Below, in pieces: positions 57,352-64,000 of a stretch of DNA of 64,000 bases. Under the pieces are notes generated by a model, which saw only the letters and a list, made by a program, of their open reading frames with translations, did not search any database and was not told where the DNA came from. The position numbers were made by a program, and so were the translations under genes. Each line of letters opens with the position of its first letter. The first letter of the stretch is position 1. Source of the stretch: Arachnopeziza araneosa (Eukaryota; Ascomycota; Leotiomycetes; Helotiales; Arachnopezizaceae). Where the stretch lies: positions 1 to 64,000 of the forward strand of contig QYAI01000041.1 of NCBI GenBank assembly GCA_003988855.1, read 5' to 3'.

Positions 57352-59165
57352 ATGAGTGAGACCAAAGCAAACGCCACCTACCTCGAGCATGTGGATGAGG
57401 TTGCGGGACACGCCGCCAATCAGGATGATCATGATACCTCAGCTCTCGAAGCAGTCAAGAAGAATCCCATGGCCATCTTATGGTGCGCATACGCAATTTG
57501 GCTTCTAATTCTCAACAGCTACGAGAACCAAGCTGGTGGTTCTGCCCTTGGTATACCTCAATTCAGAAAGGACTTTGGCTACAAGTTTGGCGACGAATAC
57601 GTCTTGTCGGCTAGCTGGCAGGGAGCGTTCAGTGGAGGTCCCGTAGCTTCGTTTGTCTTCCCATCATCATACCATTACATAACTAAATTATAATAGAGCT
57701 GTCTTTGGATCTTTTGCCGCCGGATACATTGCCGATCGGATTGGGAGAAGATTTTCCTTCGCCTTTTCTTTCGTTTTCTCAGCAGTTGGCATCACTCTTG
57801 AAGTTGTTGCTACTACCAATGCCTTGTTCTTCGCTGGTAAACTCATTAATGGCTGGGCTATCGGAGGTTTTGTGGCCACTGGCTTTACATATATTGGTGA
57901 AGTAAGTTCAACCCAATTACTTTAGCACTTAAAGCTAATCATCGTTTCAAGGTTGCGCCAATGGCCCTTAGAGGTATTCTTAGTAGTGCTGCCGCTATTG
58001 CATTCACGTTCGGCCCCTTGCTTGTAGCATTGATCCAAAAAGGCCAAGGGAACGGGACAACTCGATGGGCATATAGATCGATCTTCATCTCACAATATGG
58101 TGTTCTTGCAATTGGTCTGCTGGGATGGCCGTTTATGCCAGAGTAAGTTCCTTCTCTTTCACTCGCAACTTTTTCTCACGACTCTTAGATCTCCGTGGTG
58201 GCTTCTCAGCGAGGGCAAAGAAGCTGGTGCTGCAAAATCACTGAAACAGCTCGGTTATTCTCCCGACGATGTGGAGAAAAGAATGGCAGCCATCGTTCTT
58301 ACATTAGAAGAAGTTCGCCGCGAGACTCAAGGCGCAAGCTGGTTAGAATGTGTCAAGAAGTCAAATTTGCGTCGAACTATGATTTCCATTATGCCCCTGA
58401 CTATCCAAGCACTCTCTGGAGTTTGTACGTCTTCGTTCATGAGTACCTTTGACGTTACTAATGCAAAACAGTCTTCATTGCTGCTTACAGCACCTACTAT
58501 TACGAAAGCGTCTTCTCTGCAGATAAATCATTTGTTTTACAAATCATTCAGCAAGTCGTATCACTCATTGGAAATGTGTGCTCTTGGTTCGTTGTTGATC
58601 GGATTGGCAGACGAAATGTTCAGTTCTACGGTCTAGCCTTTCTCACCGTGATCTTATTTATCATCGCTGGCTTGGCCACTGTCGCTACACCCAGTGCTCT
58701 TGCAGGTTCATGTGGCTTGATGATATTCTATTGCTTTGCTTATAAGTAAGTTGGTCTATAATTTAGAATACCGAGATTTATTTCTCACACACATCTAGTG
58801 CAACTATCGGTGCCACAGCCTACACGATTTTGACCGAAACATCAACCTCGCGCCTTCGTGTCAAAACAATCGCCATTGGAACATCTCTTCAAAATGCCAT
58901 CTATACCATGTGGTCATTTGTGATTCCATACATTTTCAACCCCGACAAGGCAGACTTGGGCGGCAAAACGTGCTTCATCTTTGCGGGCCTCGCTATCTTC
59001 TGTCTCGTTTACCTTTGGTTCTGCCAGCCGGAAACAGCCGGAAGAACTTATGAAGAGATAGACGAGATGTTTATTAATGGTATTCCAGCCAGGAAGTTCA
59101 AGGGTTATGTCACTGAGGCCGAGGTGAAAGGGCAGGAGGCAAAAAACATCCATGCAACACAATAA
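57352..59165 (+). CDS. MFS sugar-porter family transporter (523 aa, six exons)
   Basis: Exons 57352-57650, 57697-57901, 57952-58142, 58189-58424, 58472-58745 and 58799-59165; all phases close. The sugar-porter marks are all present: ADRIGRR after helix two, PESPWWLLSEGKE before the central loop, VVDRIGRRNVQF after helix eight and PETAGRTYEEIDEMF after helix twelve. Cytosolic N- and C-termini, twelve helices expected, plasma membrane. ILNSYENQAGGSALGIPQFR in helix one is like the alpha-glucoside/maltose and polyol branch of fungal porters; the exact substrate cannot be read. Its place between two regulators and near reductase and dehydrogenase genes suggests uptake of the substrate of this cluster. 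Confidence 0.9.
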
Positions 59166-59622
59166 TTTTAAGCTCTATGTTCCGATTTTATTTTCGTTTC
59201 CGGCCTTACTAGTTGTGATGAAAGGTCATGTACTCATTGTTAGGATGAATTGAGCAAAGGAGTGCAAATTATTTTGACTAGAATTCTGGTCTAAGAACGG
59301 CGGTCGCTGACACTTATTAATATAAACAATTTTTCCCTTTACGGTTAAAACTTTAAAACTCCTCAAAAGTTCCTTCTTCTTTTTGATATCCTTGATTTAA
59401 TACTAGTAGGCTCAACTCACATAACAATTCAAAGTTTATATGTGATTTGCACCACGTGACACTGTGGCTCATGAAGTATACCAGTAATCCGGGGATGAAG
59501 CGGGGTTAGCTAGACTAGACAACACTAAATTTTCTCCGCCATATATCTTCATCTTCTGTATATATTGATCCCTAAATCGGGCCACGCAAGGTTTATACCT
59601 GTGCAATCAAATATTTATCGAA
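59166..59622. other. Intergenic region, promoter of the Zn2Cys6 gene
   Basis: About 460 bases, AT-rich, with one CACGTG near 59452. A TATATATTG stretch (59559-59567) lies about 60 bases before the start codon and may be the TATA element. Confidence 0.4.
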
Positions 59623-61645
59623 ATGAGTAGACAGCAATCGAATACGCCTCGGGTAAGAACGAGACAGGGATGTTGGTCGTGCAGGAGAAGGAGAAGAAAG
59701 TGTATGCACATGTAGAGCTGAGTGGATATGTGAACAACGGCTAATTGCCCTAGGCGATGAGGACAAGCCCAACTGTCAAAACTGCATTCGAAAAGGTGTG
59801 AGGTGTGAATACGGAATACAGCTGACCTTTCACGATGCAAATCTACTCGAACTGGATGGTGAGGAAGCAAGGGAGCTTCGCGAACGGGCCCCGGAGAAAT
59901 ATGAAAGGGTGCAGGTATGAAATCTTGACTGAACAACGAATACTTGAATGTTTAGAGCTGACGATGTTTTGAGTTTGTTGATGGCATGAGTGATGACCAT
60001 GAAGACTACGAACAAGGCTACCCTGCTCGAGAAGAAACACCGCCTCTGGTGTCAAATGACATGGGTTTGCCTGTTGAGGCTGATCAGCTAGCACCTCATA
60101 CTCTAAGACACAGAGTAACACAGCCTAAGAGGTCTCACTTTGATAATAATCATGGAGACACTACCATGGGAGATATTTCTGAAGTTAACGACATGGCAGA
60201 AGCAAACCTGAGCACAAATGTAACTTTCAGCACTATAACGACAGAGCTAAACCAAAGGGAAGATTTTGATACTCCCCAAGGCTCTTCCCATTCAGCGGGC
60301 CACCGGGATGATGAAGCAGATCTAGGGCCTTCTAACTCCTACTCGTTAGATTCACAACTTACATCTAGCCATATGAGATCTCCTCAAGTAAGGACCAGTG
60401 AGCATACAACACCAAACTCGAATCGTCAAACGATAGTTCTGAGCACCAGTCAAGCCCTTCTTAAATATTACATTGATCATGTCGCTCCATGGGTAAGTCA
60501 AATTCGAAACGATATCAATTTATCCACTAACTTCATTCAAGCTCGAAGTAAGCAGTGTTGAAGCTCTATACTCAACTCACATTCCGCTCACATCCTCCAA
60601 ATATGGTCCTCTACGCCAATCTATATTTGCTCTAGTAGCAGCGCAAACTCGTAATTTCGGAGCCGTATCAGGAGATTCTTTTTTTGAGGCAGCATGCAGA
60701 AGTCTTGGGTCGGATCTGTATAGCTGCCATGAAGAGCCCATTCTTGCTCGCCAACTCCTATTGGTCGCACAACTCCTTCCGCTGCCCATGAAAGAATGGC
60801 ATTCGATATTGATGAACAGAATTCCAAGCTTCGGCGAGTTGGGAATTCATGGGCTTTTAGGCGGCGTTCGAGGTTCTTCGTCTTGGTTAATGCTCCGATT
60901 TGGTAAGTTGTATTTCATCTTTCGCTTGAGAACGTTTCTAACAATAGATATAGATATCGCTGTGGCTCTTAATTCTCGACAACCTTTGGTTACTAACCTC
61001 AAGTACTGGCAGCGAGGGAGTTCTCCATCACCACAATCAATTGATTCCTTCCCCGATTCAACATATCTCAAAGAAGCCTTGTTACTATGTGCTAATGTTG
61101 TTCATCTTTGGCAATCTGCTGCCAGCAAGGCCGACGTTGATTGCTGGACAGAACACTCCACAAAGCTTGACATATTAAAAGATGAACCATCATCAGAAAT
61201 GAGCATACCTATACTCAGATCTGCCATTGGAAACACAGCACCCACAAATTCTAGCCTTGTCTCATCCAGCTACACAATCCCAACCTCATTTCCCATCTCA
61301 ATATACACAAACCGGCCATTCTTCTACTTCCAGTTCCTTGGCCATCTGACGCACATCCTGCTCATCCAATGCAAACCACGCCAGGTCCCCAGCCGATCCA
61401 CAAAGAGCCTGAACACTGCACCGTGGCATGCCGTGCAGCTGTGCGGGCTTGCCATCAGCAATCCAATCATCTGGAGCTGGGATCCAGTTGTCGTGGCATC
61501 GTTGTTATTCGCGGGATCTTTTCTCAGCTACTCTGAACAACAGATGGAATTGCTGAAGCACCTGAAGCAGCTCAAGAGGACGACGGGCTGGAGATTCGAT
61601 CAGCAGATACAAGACCTTGAGGATTTCTGGAAGATTGGCTATTAA
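59623..61645 (+). CDS. Zn2Cys6 transcription factor (605 aa, five exons)
   Basis: Exons 59623-59701, 59754-59914, 59974-60492, 60542-60902 and 60948-61645; all phases close. The first intron cuts the cluster; after splicing C17, C20, C27, C34, C37 and C44 are present (GCWSCRRRRRKCDE, PNCQNCIRKGVRCEYG). YGIQLTFHDANLLELDGEEA follows, as in the ARCA-like class. A Ser/Asp-rich stretch (about 85-240) leads to the fungal regulatory domain (LLKYYIDHVAPWLEVSSVEA, PILARQLLLVAQLLPLPM) and ends in KRTTGWRFDQQIQDLEDFW, echoing the end of the cluster-less regulator at 55270. The 45-nt intron at 60903-60947 keeps the frame open. Best candidate for the pathway regulator of this cluster. Confidence 0.9.
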
Positions 61646-61813
61646 CAATCACAGGATTCTTCTCAGACAACTGGATTTGCGGATATGTTCCAAAGAATGT
61701 ACCTCGAGCTCTTTGACTCCGCTCACAAATGAATGGAGCTCAATACGAACACGGGATGTGACTCTACATGATAGAACTAGACCCAGGTCTATTTATTTGG
61801 AATAACCTATTGC

Positions 61814-64000
61814 CTACAACTCTACAAACTCATCTTTGAAGATCTTCTCCTCTTTGAGATCGTCCAAATACATCCGAATCTTTCCCGCAATCACAGATCC
61901 ATCATAACCAAAATATCGATACGTATCCTTTCCTGGCAAGCTCTTCCCAAATGTCTTCATAGAAATACTGGCATTAGCATATCTCTCCCATCCATTAGCA
62001 GCATATGCTTCAATGACCACATTTACTGTCCGCTTCGCCTGCAGCACATCCCGTCGATATTCACGACTCTGCTCCTCAAACAGCCGCTGACATGGAAAAC
62101 TGACGATGCGGGAACCGATGCCTGCTTTTGCAAGTTCGTCTGCCGCCTCGACAGCAAACTTCATCTCTGATCCGACACCAATAAGCGTCACGGTCGCCTC
62201 TCTATCCTCTCTGAATACATACGCGCCGAACCGAACGGCATCTCGTCGGCTCTCACTATATTGTGGCAGGTTCTGACGGCTGGTGGAGATGATGGTGGAT
62301 TTGTGCTTCTCTTTCAATGCTACGACGAAAGCTCCTGCTGTTTCTTCCGAGTCACAAGGTCGAATGTAGAGGATGTTTGGCATGGCTCGATAAAGCGCGG
62401 CAAGTTCAATGGGCTGATGGGTCGGGCCATCTTCGCCGGTTCCGATACTGTCATGAGTAGCTATATGAATTATTTGAAAGTTCTGCAGTGCTCCCATTCG
62501 AACTCCAGGTGCAGCGTACTAATCAACAGTGAGTATAGTCCTTTCCAATTTCGGGAAACTCACCAGATAGAACATGAAAAAGCTGGAGGTGACTGGAATG
62601 ATGGTGCCATGATTGTACGCCGCCATTCCATTAGCAATAGCAGCCATAGCGTGTTCTCTGATTCCGTAGTGTATATATCGACCGCTATAATCACCATTGA
62701 TGCCGCATGTTGTGCGCGTATCAGGCTGTAAGGTCGGAATTAACAGGAAGAACCACGACACTGAGAGGACACTTACACTCTGAAAATCAACCTTTCCCGG
62801 CCACGTCATGTACACACTTGGAGACAAATCGGCTGTCCCAACCATGAATGAAGGTATGTTCTGAGCGAGCGGATTGCACACAAGCCCAGCCGACTTTCGC
62901 GAAGCTGTATCTCCTGTTGGGAAAGACTTTGGTATGAAATCCTCCCAGTTGGTCGGAAGCTTTCCTTCAATCCTAGACGTCAACTCAGTACCGAGCTCGG
63001 GATACTCTTGCGTGTAATCAATGAGAAGACTCTTCCACTCTTCTACTAGTTTTTGACGACGAGAATGATTGGCTTTTCGAAAGAAGTCGTATACCTTCGC
63101 CGGGACATTAAATCTATCTTCGACCTCAAAACCAAACACCTTGTGAATGTTATCCACGTCTTTCTGGCCGAATGCAGCACCATGTGCTTGTGCCTCACCT
63201 GCGACAGCACTTCCAATACCAATGATGGTGTGGCAATTTATGAAAGTTGGCCTGTCCTTGCTTGCTTTCGCTGTCCTCAACGCCTGCACAATACCTTCAA
63301 TATCATTGGAACCATCTTGAATCTCAATCACGTTCCAACCGCAAGCGGCCATCTTCACATTGATGTCTTCGCTGACTGCAATATCCGCACTTCCATCACA
63401 GGTCACGTTGTTGTTGTCGAAAATCAAAACCAGATTGTTAAGCTTCCAGTGTCCAGCGAGAGAGATGGCTTCGAGTCCGATGCCTTCTTGCAGACATGCG
63501 TCGCCAGTCATACACCAGGTTGTGTTGTTCAAAATTTCGTAGCCTAGTTTGTTGTAGCTTGCTGCAAGATGTTTAGTTGCCATTGCTAAACCAACCGCAT
63601 TTGCGATCCCCTGGCCAAGCGGCCCAGTGGTGACTTCAATCCCAACATGTTCAATTTCTGGATGGCCAGGGCAGAATGAGTCGTGAGATGGTGAGTGATA
63701 CGTTTTTAGTTGATCCATGGTCATGTGCTTGTAACCAGCCAGGTGCAAAAATGTGTACTGAAATAGACAGGTATGCCCTAGGAATGGTTAGTTTAGATTC
63801 ACCATTATAGTAAGAATTCTCGTACCGTTCGATAGGACAAATCTGTCTCTGTTAAACCAAGATGGATCACTTGGCGAGTATTTCATAGTATATGCCCAAA
63901 GCGCAACACCAATAGCTGCCATCCCCATCGCACCACTGTTTAGAGTCAACTATTGCATCTAAAAGTTCTCATTGCACTTACCCTGGATGGCCACCATTGA
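61814..64000 (-). CDS. Dihydroxyacetone-synthase-type transketolase (5' end outside window)
   Basis: Visible exons 64000-63982, 63935-63826, 63777-62777, 62725-62564 and 62518-61814; phases close. About 665 residues are seen; only the N-terminal few dozen are missing. Thiamine diphosphate enzyme moving C2 units between sugars. MTGDACLQEGIGLEAISLAG and DNNNVTCDGSADIA are the cofactor site; the GDAC and CDG forms are those of dihydroxyacetone synthases rather than ordinary transketolases (GDGC, TIDG). IHYGIREHAMAAIANGM is the pyrimidine domain motif. The C-terminus (FKDEFVEL) has no clear PTS1, so peroxisomal location is not evident. It ends 169 bp from the end of the Zn2Cys6 gene, convergent. 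The 51-nt intron at 62726-62776 keeps the frame open. Confidence 0.88.

Noticed and set aside
57060..57377. Minus-strand frame upstream of the cluster-less regulator as its zinc-cluster exon
   Set aside because: It has basic residues but no Cys cluster, so it cannot supply the missing DNA-binding domain.
60903..60947. 15 extra codons in the Zn2Cys6 protein
   Set aside because: GTAAGT donor, TTCTAAC branch and AATAG acceptor mark an intron that happens to keep the frame.
62726..62776. 17 extra codons in the transketolase
   Set aside because: GTAAGT...ACAG intron; splicing gives the expected sequence before TCGINGD-like text.

Overview
The window is nuclear DNA of a filamentous ascomycete (Pezizomycotina; Leotiomycetes is my guess, not shown). 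Evidence: genes carry 45-80 nt introns with GTAAGT-like donors, CTAAC/CTGAC-like branch points and AG acceptors; there are many fungal-only families (Zn2Cys6 regulators, DUF3716, DUF6606/DUF3638/DUF3645, CorA-like, KLC-type TPR with kinase) and Fot1/Pogo transposons. No rRNA, tRNA or CRISPR was seen. Exon models were built by hand; for most spliced genes every phase closes, which is the main support for the junctions.

Layout. 1-155: end of a Pogo-type transposon leaving the window. 991-10544: a five-exon gene for a 3107-residue DUF6606/DUF3638/DUF3645 protein with one GC-AG intron. 10570-12693: complete but dead Pogo/Fot element, 25 bp after that gene. 13.4-18.6 kb: an unknown protein, a DUF3716 Cys-rich protein, a GH128-like glycosidase and a secreted alpha/beta hydrolase with a 1-nt frameshift. 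20.1-30.1 kb: a signalling block with a CorA-like two-helix membrane protein, a small protein, a kinase plus pseudokinase protein, and a kinase plus twelve-repeat TPR protein. 32.2-35.9 kb: a ZIP zinc transporter pseudogene and two BTB/POZ genes. 36.6-40.5 kb: a secreted GH30 enzyme and a Zn2Cys6 regulator. 41.6-49.6 kb: a mucin-like secreted protein, two unknown genes, a GH27 alpha-galactosidase and a small secreted Cys-rich protein.

50.6-64.0 kb is the most coherent part: an intronless DUF1593 (nucleoside-hydrolase-like) gene, a D-xylose-reductase-type aldo-keto reductase, a divergent L-arabinitol-dehydrogenase-like enzyme, a regulator without a visible DNA-binding domain, a divergent sugar-porter MFS transporter, a full Zn2Cys6 regulator, and a dihydroxyacetone-synthase-type transketolase cut by the right edge. 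Uptake, aldose reduction, polyol oxidation, C2 transfer and two regulators fit a sugar/polyol catabolic cluster. No kinase, L-xylulose reductase or xylitol dehydrogenase is visible inside the window, so the route is incomplete here.

Decay is visible at several points (transposase and ZIP nonsense codons). Two other genes each have one 1-nt frame break in short homopolymers, and one ambiguous base exists at 51813, so some breaks may be assembly errors.
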